Assembly (NCBI RefSeq): GCF_003934165.1
Contig: NZ_RKST01000015.1
Location: 99,879-163,878 of the forward strand
DNA: 64,000 nt
From: Borborobacter arsenicus
Lineage (GTDB): Bacteria; Pseudomonadota; Alphaproteobacteria; Rhizobiales; Rhizobiaceae
Direction: 5' to 3'
Part shown: piece after piece, positions 10,604 through 22,288 of the stretch
How the letters are laid out: every line of letters begins with the position of its first letter
Position numbering within the stretch: the stretch's first letter is position 1
Position numbers and translations under genes: made by a program
The notes under the pieces: generated by a model
Database searches by the model: none
The model's input: the letters and a program-made list of their open reading frames with translations, nothing else
Told to the model about the DNA's origin: nothing

Positions 10604-10635
10604 GGCAAACAAAAAGGCGGGATTGCTCCCGCCTT
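10604..10635 (-). terminator. Strong rho-independent terminator, minus strand
   Basis: AAGGCGGGA (10614-10622) and TCCCGCCTT (10627-10635) form a perfect 9-base stem with a four-base loop. Read on the minus strand it runs into TTTTTGTTTG. It would end minus-strand transcripts coming from cspA, about 320 bases upstream, or from the fragment at 10796-10897. Confidence 0.7.
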
Positions 10636-10683
10636 CAGGTTGCCGGATCAGGATGATTTCTCATCACGATCCAAATCTCTTGC

Positions 10684-10735
10684 GGAGCATGGATTTTGCG
10701 AAAGCCGGTTTCGGCTTTTTCGCAAATCGTGCTCC
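10684..10735. repeat. Long imperfect palindrome of the GGAGCA repeat type
   Basis: The sequence opens with GGAGCATGGATTTTGCGAAA and closes with the complement of nearly the same string, around a central GCCGGTTTCGGC, so the transcript would fold into one ~25-base-pair hairpin. Ends of the type (T)GAGCA...TGCTC(C) are shared by the other rhizobial intergenic repeats in this window. Confidence 0.55.
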
Positions 10736-10795
10736 AGGCTGGCTGATCCGGGAGTTTAGGGATCGGGGCCGGCGGCAATCCGCCGCTTCGACGTC

Positions 10796-10897
10796 CTAGC
10801 CCTGAACTCCGGCGCGCTTGACGCGCGGCCGCCAGTACATCCGTGACTTGCCGCGCGCTTCGAATTCAGCGATCCGATGCGCGCTGGCGCCTTTCAG
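10796..10897 (-). pseudogene. Possible gene fragment (33 codons) downstream of cspA
   Basis: A minus-strand frame encodes a basic peptide (AHRIAEFEARGKSRMYWRPR, then VKRAGVQG and stop) with normal-looking codon use. It is closed upstream by an in-frame TAG and has no good start except an internal ATG giving 14 residues. It looks like the tail of a lost or frameshifted small gene; I do not recognise the parent. Confidence 0.25.
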
Positions 10898-10916
10898 CTA
10901 ACGCATCGCCGGTAGC

Positions 10917-10935
10917 GAAAGCCCGATGGGCTTTC
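10917..10935 (-). terminator. cspA-proximal hairpin
   Basis: GAAAGCCC and GGGCTTTC form an 8-base stem with a three-base loop 17 bases past the cspA stop codon. The following sequence has no long T-run, so termination may be partial. Confidence 0.5.
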
Positions 10936-10951
10936 CCGGCAATGCGCCAAA

Positions 10952-11164
10952 TCAGCCGGCCTTGGAGAGAGACCCAGCGGACGACTTGCCGGTGCGGCGG
11001 TCCTGCTCGATCTCGAAGTTGATCTTCTGGCCTTCATTGAGGGTCGACATGCCAGCGCGTTCGACAGCGGAGATGTGGACGAAAACGTCCGCGCCGCCGG
11101 CGTCAGGCTGGATGAACCCATAACCCTTGGTCGCGTTGAACCACTTTACGGTACCAGTTGCCAT
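10952..11164 (-). CDS. cspA: Cold-shock protein (CspA family)
   Basis: 70 residues, one OB-fold cold-shock domain. The RNA-binding motifs are KGYGFIQP (RNP1) and DVFVHIS (RNP2). These proteins bind single-stranded RNA and DNA and melt RNA structure in the cytoplasm; some are cold-induced and some constitutive. AAGGAAAG precedes the ATG. The upstream 300 bases are free of genes, leaving room for the long leader typical of cold-regulated csp mRNAs, though the sequence does not prove cold regulation. Confidence 0.95.
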   Translation of the reverse strand: MATGTVKWFNATKGYGFIQPDAGGADVFVHISAVERAGMSTLNEGQKINFEIEQDRRTGKSSAGSLSKAG

Positions 11165-11488
11165 TCTTGCTTTCCTTGCGTTTGCAACTTTTAGACCGGG
11201 CGGACCCGGCCGCTTGTATCGAGATTTTGGAGATAGATATCAGCAAACGCGAGGAAATCGCGGCACCATAGATCGATCGGCCGAAATATCAACGCGACTG
11301 ATATAATCGGTTTGGTGCGGCGATACAAGAGCCAGGCCGAGGCGATCTTCACCCGCTTGTGATCCGGCGATACGTTTTTCGCTATGGTTTAGGCCGCATT
11401 TTGCGAGCAACCTGCACTTGAAATAAACCGCCGCGCTGTCGGCCCCGGTTTGCTAGGTCCGCCGCCTGCGCCTGTCGTGGAGGTGATC
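11165..11488. other. Divergent leader region between cspA and a small secreted-protein gene
   Basis: The 324 bases between two divergent genes must carry both promoters and the possible long cspA leader. A TATAAT string occurs at 11300 on the plus strand without a clear -35. No reading frame with a start and ribosome-binding site is seen. Confidence 0.4.
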
Positions 11489-11809
11489 ATGAAAGCCGTG
11501 TTGCTGGCCACCTGTCTGTCCCTGATTGCTGCCGAAGCGCAAGCCATTTCGCGCTATGAGACGGAGGGCCGGCCCTGCGCCGAGATCCAGGCGATCGTTT
11601 CGGGCGACGGGGCGGCGATACTGCGCTTCCGCTCGCCGCGCGACCCCTCGATCCAGCGCTATGGCCGCTATGTCGCCGACCGGCGCTTCTGCCACCACAA
11701 TGAGCAGGCCGAAACCGCCTTTGTTCCGGCGGCCGATACGAATTCCTGCCCGGTGCGCGAATGCATCCAGGTCGATCCGGAAGACAATATGCTGTTCAGG
11801 CTGCATTGA
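11489..11809 (+). CDS. Small exported Cys-containing protein of unknown function
   Basis: 106 residues. The signal peptide spans residues 1-19 (MKAVLLATCLSLIAAEAQA), followed by a short mature domain with four cysteines (in RPCAE, RFCHH, NSCPV, RECIQ), suggesting two disulfides in the periplasm. Proteins like this are widespread in Mesorhizobium and relatives without a known role. GGAGG stands six bases before the ATG at 11489. The gene converges on ogt, with 18 bases between the stop codons. Confidence 0.8.
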   Translation: MKAVLLATCLSLIAAEAQAISRYETEGRPCAEIQAIVSGDGAAILRFRSPRDPSIQRYGRYVADRRFCHHNEQAETAFVPAADTNSCPVRECIQVDPEDNMLFRLH

Positions 11810-11827
11810 CGCCTGATCGCGCGGGCT

Positions 11828-12403
11828 TCAGAAGCCGAACGAGGCCTGCGCGGGCGGGGGCGGGCCGACGCGCACGCCTTCCATGGCCAAGAGCCTTTCC
11901 TTGGTGGCCGAGCCGCCGGGAGCCGAAAAGCCGCCAATCTTGCCGCTGGCGGCCAGGATGCGATGGCAGGGCACGACCAGCGGCACCGGGTTCGAGCCCA
12001 GCGCCTGGCCGGTTTCGCGCGCCATGCCCGGATGGCCGGCACGGGTGGCAAGTTCGCCATAGGTGACGACCTCGCCGAAGCCGAGCTTGCGCGCCGCGTC
12101 ATAGATCGCCAGCCGAAATTCGTCGACGCCGGCAAGATCGACCGGAATCCTCGACAGATCGACCGCCTCCCCGGCTGCATAGCGGGTGATTGCCGCAACA
12201 ATCTCTGCGATCTCCTGCGGCAGGGTGTCGACGGCCTGCACCGCCTCATTGCCATGCCTCGGCAGGGTCGCCAGAAGCCGCCTCAGCGTGGCGGCGCGGT
12301 CGCGCTCCGGCAGTTGCAGCCGGGCCAGGCCGGCATCGCTCCAGGCAATGCCGATCCAGCCGATTTGCGTCTCGAACAGATGAGTGGAGAGGCCTGAAGT
12401 CAT
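11828..12403 (-). CDS. ogt: Methylated-DNA-[protein]-cysteine S-methyltransferase
   Basis: 191 residues. It repairs O6-alkylguanine in DNA by moving the alkyl group to its own cysteine in a one-shot reaction. The acceptor cysteine is in VVPCHRIL (near residue 145), preceded by the helix-turn-helix region (GEVVTYGELATRAGHPGMAR, then the ALGSNPVP arginine-finger region) and followed by GGFSAPGG. An N-terminal RNase-H-like domain precedes it. There is no Ada-type regulatory domain, so it is the Ogt form. The ATG at 12403 has only a weak GGGA-type ribosome-binding site. Confidence 0.93.
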   Translation of the reverse strand: MTSGLSTHLFETQIGWIGIAWSDAGLARLQLPERDRAATLRRLLATLPRHGNEAVQAVDTLPQEIAEIVAAITRYAAGEAVDLSRIPVDLAGVDEFRLAIYDAARKLGFGEVVTYGELATRAGHPGMARETGQALGSNPVPLVVPCHRILAASGKIGGFSAPGGSATKERLLAMEGVRVGPPPPAQASFGF

Positions 12404-12606
12404 GGTTCCCGTCCGGGTCTGGAGCCGTCTTCTACCACATTTGCCCTTCGGTACAAAGCAGGAACATTGGCCGGCAATGCATTTTCGGGGTTCCGCAGCG
12501 CCGCTGTGCCGTGGCATAGAGCGACACAGCCGCGCGTTGCGCAGTTGCCGATGCTTTGCGGCTCGGCTAAGAAGTGATTCGGGCGGGACAATCTGAACAG
12601 CCAAGC

Positions 12607-13437
12607 ATGAGCGCGCATCTGCCTTCATTTTCCCGATCCTTGCTGGCGGCAGCCGTGCTTTGCCCGCTGGCGCTTTCGGCCTGCTCGACCACCGGCGAGG
12701 CCCCGGTGGAAAGCCTGGCGCTGAATTTTCCCGAAGACCCGGTGCTGCCGGATATGGTGGCCCTTGTGCCGACCCCGAGCAGCGGTGCCGACATCGCGAT
12801 TGCCGATGCGGGCGATGCGGAGACAAAGCTTACGCTCGGCGTCAGTTCCTATGCCGCCACGCCCGCGCCCGATGCCCGCTTCGGCCCGGCAACGGTTGCC
12901 GCGCGCAGCCCCGAGCTGGATGCGCTGATTGCGCGCTATGCCGAGCATTACGAAGTGCCGGTCGCCCTGGTGCGGCGCGTGGTGAAGCGCGAGAGCACTT
13001 TCGACCCCGGCCAGCGCAACGGGCCTTACTGGGGGCTGATGCAGATCCGCCACGACACCGCGCAGGGCATGGGCTATCGCGGCCCGGCCAGCGGGCTGCT
13101 CGATGCCGAGACCAACCTGAAATATGCGGTGCGCTATCTGCGCGGCGCCTATCTGGTGGCCGATGGCGATTATGACCGCGCGGTGGGCTTTTACGCGCGC
13201 GGCTATTATTACGACGCCAAGCGCCTCGGCATGCTGGAGGCGACCGGCCTTGGCAAGGACCGCCGCCGCATGAGACAGATGGCTCCGGTGGAGGTGCCGC
13301 AAGTGCTGCCGGTGGCCGCACCCGCAAATCTCGGACTGCCCACCGCCTCGCCGATGGAAGACGATTTCCGGACAGCGCCGATGCAGGAGCCTGCCGTTCT
13401 GCCCGCCTTTGCGCCAGTGCCCAGTCCTGCTGCCTGA
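12607..13437 (+). CDS. Lipoprotein lytic transglycosylase (SLT domain)
   Basis: 276 residues. The lipobox LSAC (near residue 25) marks it as a lipoprotein. A ~65-residue Pro/Ala/Asp-rich linker leads to a soluble-lytic-transglycosylase domain (about 100-215) with the catalytic glutamate in KRESTFDP, then GPYWGLMQIR, NLKYAVRYL and FYARGYYY. These enzymes cleave peptidoglycan glycan strands to 1,6-anhydro-muropeptides in the periplasm. The Pro-rich tail is likely disordered. The start at 12607 keeps a compact signal; a GTG eleven codons upstream is possible. It is a single gene divergent from ogt. Confidence 0.88.
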   Translation: MSAHLPSFSRSLLAAAVLCPLALSACSTTGEAPVESLALNFPEDPVLPDMVALVPTPSSGADIAIADAGDAETKLTLGVSSYAATPAPDARFGPATVAARSPELDALIARYAEHYEVPVALVRRVVKRESTFDPGQRNGPYWGLMQIRHDTAQGMGYRGPASGLLDAETNLKYAVRYLRGAYLVADGDYDRAVGFYARGYYYDAKRLGMLEATGLGKDRRRMRQMAPVEVPQVLPVAAPANLGLPTASPMEDDFRTAPMQEPAVLPAFAPVPSPAA

Positions 13438-13442
13438 GGCGA

Positions 13443-13660
13443 TTACCCCTTCTCCCCAAGATGAAGAGAGGAGGGGATTGGCGGTGGCGCGTCTGGCGCT
13501 GTTCCTCGCCCCTCTGGGGAGAGGTGCCGAGCGTAGCGAGGCGGAGAGGGGTGTGTTCGCCTGGATCGCCCGCTTCGTCCCTCTCGTCTTGTAAGCCCCC
13601 CTCACCGGTTTGCTCACGCAAACCACCTCTCCCCAGAGGGGCGAGGAAGCAGCGCCGCGC
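13443..13660. repeat. Rhizobial CT-rich intergenic repeat, copy 1
   Basis: It contains the string GGTGCCGAGCGTAGCGAGGC with GGAGAGGGGTG on one side, and on the other side AAACCACCTCTCCCC, so the two halves are partly inverted. Near-identical blocks occur at 31.6-31.8, 36.4-36.6 and, more diverged, 39.8-39.97 kb. Confidence 0.75.
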
Positions 13661-13714
13661 GTTTCATCATCGCCACGCCCGGATTTTTGTCCGTCTGGCC
13701 ATTGACAAAGAACG

Positions 13715-13797
13715 GACCTCTTTTCGAGAGGTCGGGAAGACGGGCGGCCGTTCGGACGCTCGTTTTAGTTAGATATGCGACCTTGCGGCCGCCCGTC
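13715..13797. repeat. Two adjacent hairpins, one a perfect 12-base inverted repeat
   Basis: GACCTC/GAGGTC (13715-13733) forms a small hairpin. GACGGGCGGCCG (13739-13750) and its exact complement CGGCCGCCCGTC (13786-13797) then frame a 35-base AT-richer loop. No gene ends here, so the function is unclear. Confidence 0.6.
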
Positions 13798-14359
13798 CGG
13801 CTTTGTCTCCGAACGTTCGCCGGGATCGCCCGAGGCCGGGAACGGCCTTCCCGCCGCAAGCGGCAGAAATGCCTTTCCGGATAACGGCCCAGCGCTTGCC
13901 GCTGATCTCAACCGGCAGCCCCGAAGGGCGGGCCGGCCTTTAATTAAGCCGCCATCCATTGCGAACTTTCCGGGTCCGCCCCCACGGCCACGTTAGCCGC
14001 AAGGTCGGAAGCCGGTTCCTCCCCGCGTAATCACCGTCATGATCGGCGTTCCCGCAGGAGAAACTGCGAGGGATTATGAAGGGTGGTGAAAGGGGGTGGA
14101 TGGATATGGGGCTTTTGCGGTGGCGGTGTGAGGGAAATCAAAGGGTTGGCGGCAGGGAGGGCGGGGGTTTTGTCCTCTTGTGGTGGTGCGTTTACGTCGG
14201 AGCGAGGAACTGAACCCAGTTTGCCACCAAGCATTCCTGATAAAGCTTATCCCGCGTGTAAAAGCTACGTCTGTGGCATAAAACGCGAATTAGATTTTTT
14301 ACTTGTCTTTCAAGCAAAGTCATCCTCAAATCACGGTTGGGAGAAGGGAGGGCGAGTCT

Positions 14360-15148
14360 TTGGCAAAGTTACCGAAAAAATTTGTCGAGCGCATCGCGTC
14401 GACATTGAAGAAATATCAGCGTATCGCACTTGCGCAGCAGAAAGCGGATGTTGCAGAGGCTGACACGGTTACCTTGATTAAGGACATTTTGGCTGACGTC
14501 TTTGGTTACGACAAATATGAGGAACTAACCGCCGAACATCAGATCAAAGCCACCTTCTGTGATCTGGCGATAAAAATAGGTGGGCAGCTTCGGCTGCTCG
14601 TAGAAGTGAAATCGGCGGGCAACAGTCTCTCCGATAACCATCTTCGACAGGTCATCGATTACGGCGCGCATCAGGGGATTCACTGGGTCATTCTTACGAA
14701 TGCGGTCGAATGGCGGCTGGTGCGAATCTATGTTGCCAATCAAATCAGTCATGAAGAAGTATGTCGTATTATCTTAGCGGATATTAGCCCAAAGAATGAA
14801 GATCACCTGCAAACCCTCTTCCTATTTGCTAAGGAGGGCCTGACTACCGACGCAATGCAAGCTTTTCATCAGCAGGCGCAACTTCTCAACAAGTTTACAG
14901 TCTCCGCCATCATGCGAACTGAGCCGATAGTTTCCGCTGTTCGCCGTGAAATCCGTAAGCTGTTCCCAGACGTAAAGGTTGGCAACGATAACCTTGTGGA
15001 ACTGATCGAGAATGAAGTGATCAAGCGAGACACTATCGAGGGGGACAAGGCTAAGGAAGCACATGCGCGGATGCGAAAGGCTGCCAGCAGACTGGAAAAG
15101 GCTAGAAGCAAAGCTTCGAAGATCAATGTTTCTGAGGCAGCGCTCTGA
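14360..15148 (+). CDS. Solitary HsdR-N-type nuclease-domain protein
   Basis: 262 residues. The first ~150 residues fit the type I restriction enzyme R N-terminal nuclease domain (HSDR_N family). A PD-(D/E)XK-like active site is visible as E33, D68 in FCDLA, E82-V-K84, and Q97 in LRQVIDYG. No helicase or DNA-translocase part follows; the C-terminal third is helical and Lys/Arg-rich. No hsdM or hsdS genes are present, so this is not a full type I system. The start is TTG at 14360 with GGAGGG seven bases upstream. The gene is AT-richer than its surroundings, consistent with transfer. A DNA-cleaving role, perhaps in defence, is inference. Confidence 0.8.
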   Translation: MAKLPKKFVERIASTLKKYQRIALAQQKADVAEADTVTLIKDILADVFGYDKYEELTAEHQIKATFCDLAIKIGGQLRLLVEVKSAGNSLSDNHLRQVIDYGAHQGIHWVILTNAVEWRLVRIYVANQISHEEVCRIILADISPKNEDHLQTLFLFAKEGLTTDAMQAFHQQAQLLNKFTVSAIMRTEPIVSAVRREIRKLFPDVKVGNDNLVELIENEVIKRDTIEGDKAKEAHARMRKAASRLEKARSKASKINVSEAAL

Positions 15149-15251
15149 GAGTGAGGCTTGATCGGGGAGCAGTAGTTGCCGCTATTGACTCTGTAGAACA
15201 TTTCAAGAACATTAGCGCAGCCAGTTAGATTCGCAGACAAAGGAGCGGGCA

Positions 15252-15440
15252 ATGGGCAAGAATACCGGCGAGGGGTTTCGTCGTGGTGCCGTTAAGGGCA
15301 GAACACAGTTTGAACGGCCGGATGGGCTCTATCAAAAGCGGGACGAGAGGACAGGCGAATTCATGGAAGTGAAGCAGACACCTGGGCCCTTCAAGGGTGT
15401 CGCAAAGGAACCGGATGGTCGGGATACCGAGAATTCGTAG
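15252..15440 (+). CDS. Small hydrophilic protein of unknown function (62 residues)
   Basis: It begins MGKNTGEGFRRGAVKGRTQF and is Gly/Lys/Arg-rich with no hydrophobic segment. AAAGGAG precedes the ATG by eight to nine bases. Short proteins with this opening recur in bacteria, often near mobile DNA, and have no known function. It follows the nuclease-domain gene by about 100 bases in the same orientation and shares its AT-richer composition, so the two may have arrived together. Confidence 0.7.
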   Translation: MGKNTGEGFRRGAVKGRTQFERPDGLYQKRDERTGEFMEVKQTPGPFKGVAKEPDGRDTENS

Positions 15441-15541
15441 AGGTTAGCGGTGGACTGCTGATTTCCAGCAGCCCTCTTGTCTACCGGATCTCACTTACAC
15501 GGAGCGACGGATTGCGTAGTGCGCTTCAAAGCCCCTCTCTT

Positions 15542-15608
15542 GCGATTTCTAGCACTTAGCGTCGCTGATGGCGCTGAAGCGCCTGCTCCGCTAAGATGCT
15601 GAAATCGC
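15542..15608. repeat. Palindromic intergenic element
   Basis: GCGATTTC at 15542 and GAAATCGC at 15601 are the ends of a ~20-base imperfect inverted repeat (CTTAGCG/CGCTAAG further in). Inside it lies a second palindrome, GGCGCT-GA-AGCGCC. Two nested hairpins are expected, just downstream of the carB stop codon. Confidence 0.6.
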
Positions 15609-15649
15609 TTTCTCCCCCACAGGGGGGGGAGATCAGCAGTTTCGGCCGC

Positions 15650-19141
<3,492 letters not shown>

Positions 19142-19379
19142 CGGCGGGGTCCGTTCTTGTTCGTGCTGCACAAAAAGTCCGGCACGGGGCGGCCCGGCCG
19201 GCGGCACAGCAAATTGTCTTGTCAGGCTAAGGGTGCCTTATAGGCAAATGAAGTCGCGCTTGTAACCCCGAAAATGCGCGAAATCCCGTCGGATATTTAC
19301 GTTGTGGAACGCAAGCTGCGGCAAGCGCGTTGGCAGGCGCCTGCGCGGTGGTCGCGCGGGGCTTTCCGGAGGAACGGCA

Positions 19380-19565
19380 ATGGGCGTCAAGCAAGCACCG
19401 ACACAGAAGGGCAAGGCAGCCGCCAAGGGGCTGAGGCAAGCGGCAGCCAGGGAAGAACGCAAGACCGAGGCAAGGACCGGCAGCGAGCTGAAAAAGGGCG
19501 AAAAGCGCTTCGAGGAACGCTCGCGCAGTTCCGACGGCAAGAGTGCTGCGACCAAGCAGCATTGA
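19380..19565 (+). CDS. Small highly charged protein (61 residues)
   Basis: A Lys/Ala/Glu/Arg-rich peptide (MGVKQAPTQKGKAAAKGLRQ...) with no hydrophobic segment, likely helical or disordered. GGAGG seven bases before the ATG is the main evidence that it is translated. I do not recognise a family; lysine-rich peptides of this kind may bind nucleic acid, but that is only a possibility. It is divergent from carB. Confidence 0.55.
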   Translation: MGVKQAPTQKGKAAAKGLRQAAAREERKTEARTGSELKKGEKRFEERSRSSDGKSAATKQH

Positions 19566-19713
19566 TTGCGCCATCGTCATCCCGGAACGCTGCGCAGGGT
19601 AAGCAAGCAGCGTATCCGGGACCCAATTCCGCCACTTTCGGCATGGTCGCGGAATGGGTCCCGGCTCGCGGTCGCTTCGCTCCCTTGGCCGGGATGACGG
19701 TGTTTACTTTTTC

Positions 19714-20541
19714 TCACATCTTCTGGGCGAGCATCTGGATCGGGGCGATGGTGCCGGCGGCGAGGGCCAGCATGACATGGCCGAGCCGAATCGGGGCGGC
19801 GGCGCCCATCACGGTATGGGGGCCGAGCAGCGGCTGACCGTGCTTTTCGACGTCTTCGCGCATCTTGCGGCCAAGCGTGAGCGACATTTCGCGACGGTTC
19901 TTTTCCGAGCGCAACACGAAGCCCGCCTGCTTGAGCAGGTCGCGATAGGTCTGCGGCGCATCCACGAAACTGGTGGCGAGCGAATCCGCCCAAGGCATGG
20001 GGTAGGGCAGATCCTCGCCGGTGACATTCATGATGTCGTAGACGGCAAAGACGCCCTTCTTCCTGAGCACCCGGTGGACCTGGGCGAAGGTGGCGGCCTT
20101 GTCGGAAATATTCATGCCGACATGGATCAGGGTTGCGCGGTCGAAGCTCTCGTCCTCAAAAGGGAGCGAGAGCGCGCTTCCCTGCCGGAAGGAGACGAGA
20201 TCGGCAAGGCCGCAACGATCGGTGAGCGAGGTTGCCACGCTGACGAATTCATCGGTGAGGTCGATGCCGGTGACGGTGCAGCCGTGGTGCTCGGCAAAAT
20301 AGCGGGCCGGGCCACCGATGCCGCAGCCGACATCGAGCACTTTCATGCCCGGCGAAAGGGCCAGGTCGTGGGCCAGGTCGGTGGTGGCCGCCAGCCAGCC
20401 CAAGTGAAATTCGTCGACGCCGGCAAGATCGGCCGGGTCGAGGTGGCCGATGTCCTTTCCGGAGGTTTGCAATGCATCGAGGATCGCGCGTTCGAGTGCG
20501 CCGTGGCTGTAGTGCCTTGCAACGTCCTGCTCGGTGGTCAT
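19714..20541 (-). CDS. SAM-dependent methyltransferase (class I)
   Basis: 275 residues with a Rossmann methyltransferase fold: motif I is VLDVGCGIGGPARYFA, the acidic loop after beta-2 is TGIDLTDEF, and motif IV lies near FDRATLIHVGMNI. The resemblance is to the UbiE/sterol- and tocopherol-methyltransferase-like group (gene family Methyltransf_11), but the substrate is unknown. The ATG at 20541 has GAGG about six bases upstream. It is a single gene. Confidence 0.85.
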   Translation of the reverse strand: MTTEQDVARHYSHGALERAILDALQTSGKDIGHLDPADLAGVDEFHLGWLAATTDLAHDLALSPGMKVLDVGCGIGGPARYFAEHHGCTVTGIDLTDEFVSVATSLTDRCGLADLVSFRQGSALSLPFEDESFDRATLIHVGMNISDKAATFAQVHRVLRKKGVFAVYDIMNVTGEDLPYPMPWADSLATSFVDAPQTYRDLLKQAGFVLRSEKNRREMSLTLGRKMREDVEKHGQPLLGPHTVMGAAAPIRLGHVMLALAAGTIAPIQMLAQKM

Positions 20542-20749
20542 GAGCGACCTCGCTTCGCGTCGGTTCGCAAATTCCTCCGTTGCAAAAGCTACACTTTTTG
20601 CCTGTGGTTGGGAATGGATATTGCGAAGGCCCACGCGGGCCTCAAGCCGGCCTTGCCAAAATTTCTGTGACTTGATGCAACCGTTGGGGTAATTGTCAGT
20701 TTGGCGGGACAGTGCCTGTGGCACATCGAAATTGCTGGATGAGGTAGGC

Positions 20750-21679
20750 ATGCGCTGGAGAGGCCGTCGGCAGAGCACCAATGTTGAGGATCAACGCGGC
20801 CAGGGCGGCGGCTTCGGCGGCGGCGGCCTTGGACGCGGCGGCGGTTTCCGCATTCCGATGGGCGGCGGAGGGGTGCGCCGGGCCGGCGGTGGCGGTCTTT
20901 CGGGCATCATCATCCTGATCGTGATCTTCTTCGCCTTGCGGGCCTGCGGCATCGATCCGCTGGAAATCCTGGCGGGCGGCGACGGCGTTCCGGGCGGCGG
21001 CGGGCAGGTGACGCAGAGCGAGCCGGGTGCGGTGAAATCCAATGACGAGATGACGCAATTCGTCTCCACCGTGCTGGCCGAGACCGAAGATGTCTGGAGC
21101 GGCATATTCCAGGCCGAAGGCCTGACCTATGAAGAGCCTACCATGGTGCTGTTTTCAGGCCAGACGAGGTCAGCCTGCGGTTTTGCCTCGTCGGCTTCCG
21201 GCCCGTTCTACTGCCCGGGTGACCACAAGCTCTATATCGACCTGACCTTCTACGACCAGCTCGAGCGCCAGTTCGGCGCAGCCGGTGATTTCGCGCAGGC
21301 CTATGTGCTGGCGCATGAGGTCGGCCACCATGTCCAGAACCTGACCGGCGTGCTGCCGAAGTTCAACCAGATGCGGCAGTCGATGGTCGAAGCGCAGGCC
21401 AATGAGATGTCGATGCGGGTGGAACTGCAGGCGGACTGCTTTGCCGGTATCTGGGGGCATTTCACCGACCAGAAGGGCCTGCTCGATGCGGGCGACCTGG
21501 AAGAAGCGCTGAACGCTGCCCAGCAGATCGGCGACGACACGCTGCAGCGCCGCACGCAAGGCTATGTCGTGCCCGAAAGCTTCAACCACGGCACGTCCGA
21601 ACAGCGAGTGACCTGGTTCAACCGCGGCTTCCAGAGCGGCAAGCTCGAGGATTGCGACACGTTCAACAATCCGATTTGA
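20750..21679 (+). CDS. Membrane-anchored neutral zinc metallopeptidase (YpfJ family)
   Basis: 309 residues. A basic, glycine-rich N-terminus (about residues 10-45) is followed by one transmembrane helix (about 50-65, SGIIILIVIFFALRACGI), and the rest forms a zincin domain outside the cytoplasm. The zinc motif HEVGHH is near residue 187, with the downstream third ligand in ELQADCFAGIWG. GAGG is five bases upstream of the ATG. Members of this putative neutral zinc metallopeptidase family are common in proteobacteria, but their substrates are undefined. Confidence 0.9.
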   Translation: MRWRGRRQSTNVEDQRGQGGGFGGGGLGRGGGFRIPMGGGGVRRAGGGGLSGIIILIVIFFALRACGIDPLEILAGGDGVPGGGGQVTQSEPGAVKSNDEMTQFVSTVLAETEDVWSGIFQAEGLTYEEPTMVLFSGQTRSACGFASSASGPFYCPGDHKLYIDLTFYDQLERQFGAAGDFAQAYVLAHEVGHHVQNLTGVLPKFNQMRQSMVEAQANEMSMRVELQADCFAGIWGHFTDQKGLLDAGDLEEALNAAQQIGDDTLQRRTQGYVVPESFNHGTSEQRVTWFNRGFQSGKLEDCDTFNNPI

Positions 21680-21750
21680 ATGACGAACTGACTGCGTGGG
21701 TTCGCATGTGACCGCCACGGCACGTAGCAGTCGGGACGCGGCGGCAGGCA

Positions 21751-21793
21751 GATACAAGAAACCCCACCGGGCTTGGTATCGCCATGGTGGGGT
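21751..21793 (-). terminator. Intrinsic terminator of the PemK-like gene
   Basis: ACCCCACC (21761-21768) and GGTGGGGT (21786-21793) form a perfect 8-base stem. On the minus strand the stem runs into TTTCTTGTATC. It lies about 85 bases past the stop codon at 21878 and may also stop plus-strand transcripts of the metallopeptidase gene. Confidence 0.55.
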
Positions 21794-21877
21794 CCGCCTC
21801 TGACGAGGTCTTGAGGCTCAACGGCTTTCACCGCGAGCGATCTTCCCCAATATGGGCTCAAATGGGGAAATGTCAAA

Positions 21878-22288
21878 CTACTGAAATCCAAGGCCGCAGA
21901 GAACGCCGAGTTTCACGCGGTCGAAATCTTCGTCGGACAGCTTGAGCGTAAGATATTTGCGTTTGCCTTGCTGATCGCGCGCGGTTCGAAACAAGTCCAG
22001 ACGTTCAAATGAAACCGCCGCTACGAGATCACACTTTGCCCAAGCAATTGGCGAATCGAATGGGACTGGACGCGGTTCGGTGAAATTCAGCTTCACGACG
22101 TAAGGCACGTCATGTGCTGGTGCGGTCAGGGAGATCGGTACGACGCTACAGAGGCCGTCGCGGTGAGGAAGACGTGGCGATACTACAATTGCCGGGCGTC
22201 GCTTGACCATTTCAGGAGGACGGAAACCTCCCATTGCGTAATCGCAAAGAACGAGAGTTTTGGGAGAAAGCGGATATCGAATCGCCAT
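21878..22288 (-). CDS. PemK/MazF-like toxin-fold protein
   Basis: 136 residues. The segment GGFRPPEMVKRRPAIVVSPR followed by VVPISLTAPAHDVPYVVKL fits the PemK/MazF mRNA-interferase fold; the later KCDLVAAVSFERLDLF also matches the family. MazF-type enzymes cut mRNA and are normally held by a cognate antitoxin. No recognisable antitoxin gene lies next to it. A short open frame without a start codon ends in a TGATG overlap with this gene's ATG. The rhizobial group to which it belongs is often found alone, so toxicity is unproven. Confidence 0.75.
   Translation of the reverse strand: MAIRYPLSPKTLVLCDYAMGGFRPPEMVKRRPAIVVSPRLPHRDGLCSVVPISLTAPAHDVPYVVKLNFTEPRPVPFDSPIAWAKCDLVAAVSFERLDLFRTARDQQGKRKYLTLKLSDEDFDRVKLGVLCGLGFQ

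Larger units (their letters stand above)
10494..10951. other. 458-base stretch without an intact gene
   Basis: It holds an intrinsic terminator (10608-10635), a long imperfect palindrome of the rhizobial repeat type (10684-10735), a short decayed-looking reading frame (10796-10897) and a cspA-proximal hairpin (10917-10935). An 8-base inverted repeat, AGGCAGGA/TCCTGCCT, lies at 10579-10600. No complete gene is seen on either strand. Confidence 0.6.
13438..14359. other. 922-base gene-free region
   Basis: The first ~215 bases are a rhizobial CT-rich repeat. Around 13.7 kb are two hairpins, one of them a perfect 12-base inverted repeat. From about 14.04 kb the sequence is G-rich and then becomes AT-rich ahead of the nuclease gene. 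No supported gene was found on either strand. Confidence 0.55.

Noticed and set aside
11828..12826. A longer 332-residue version of ogt
   Set aside because: The extra 140 residues overlap the divergent lytic transglycosylase gene and have no homology; the ATG at 12403 gives a normal Ogt.
14360..15148. Complete type I restriction-modification system
   Set aside because: Only the nuclease-type N-terminal domain is present; no helicase, methylase or specificity gene is nearby.
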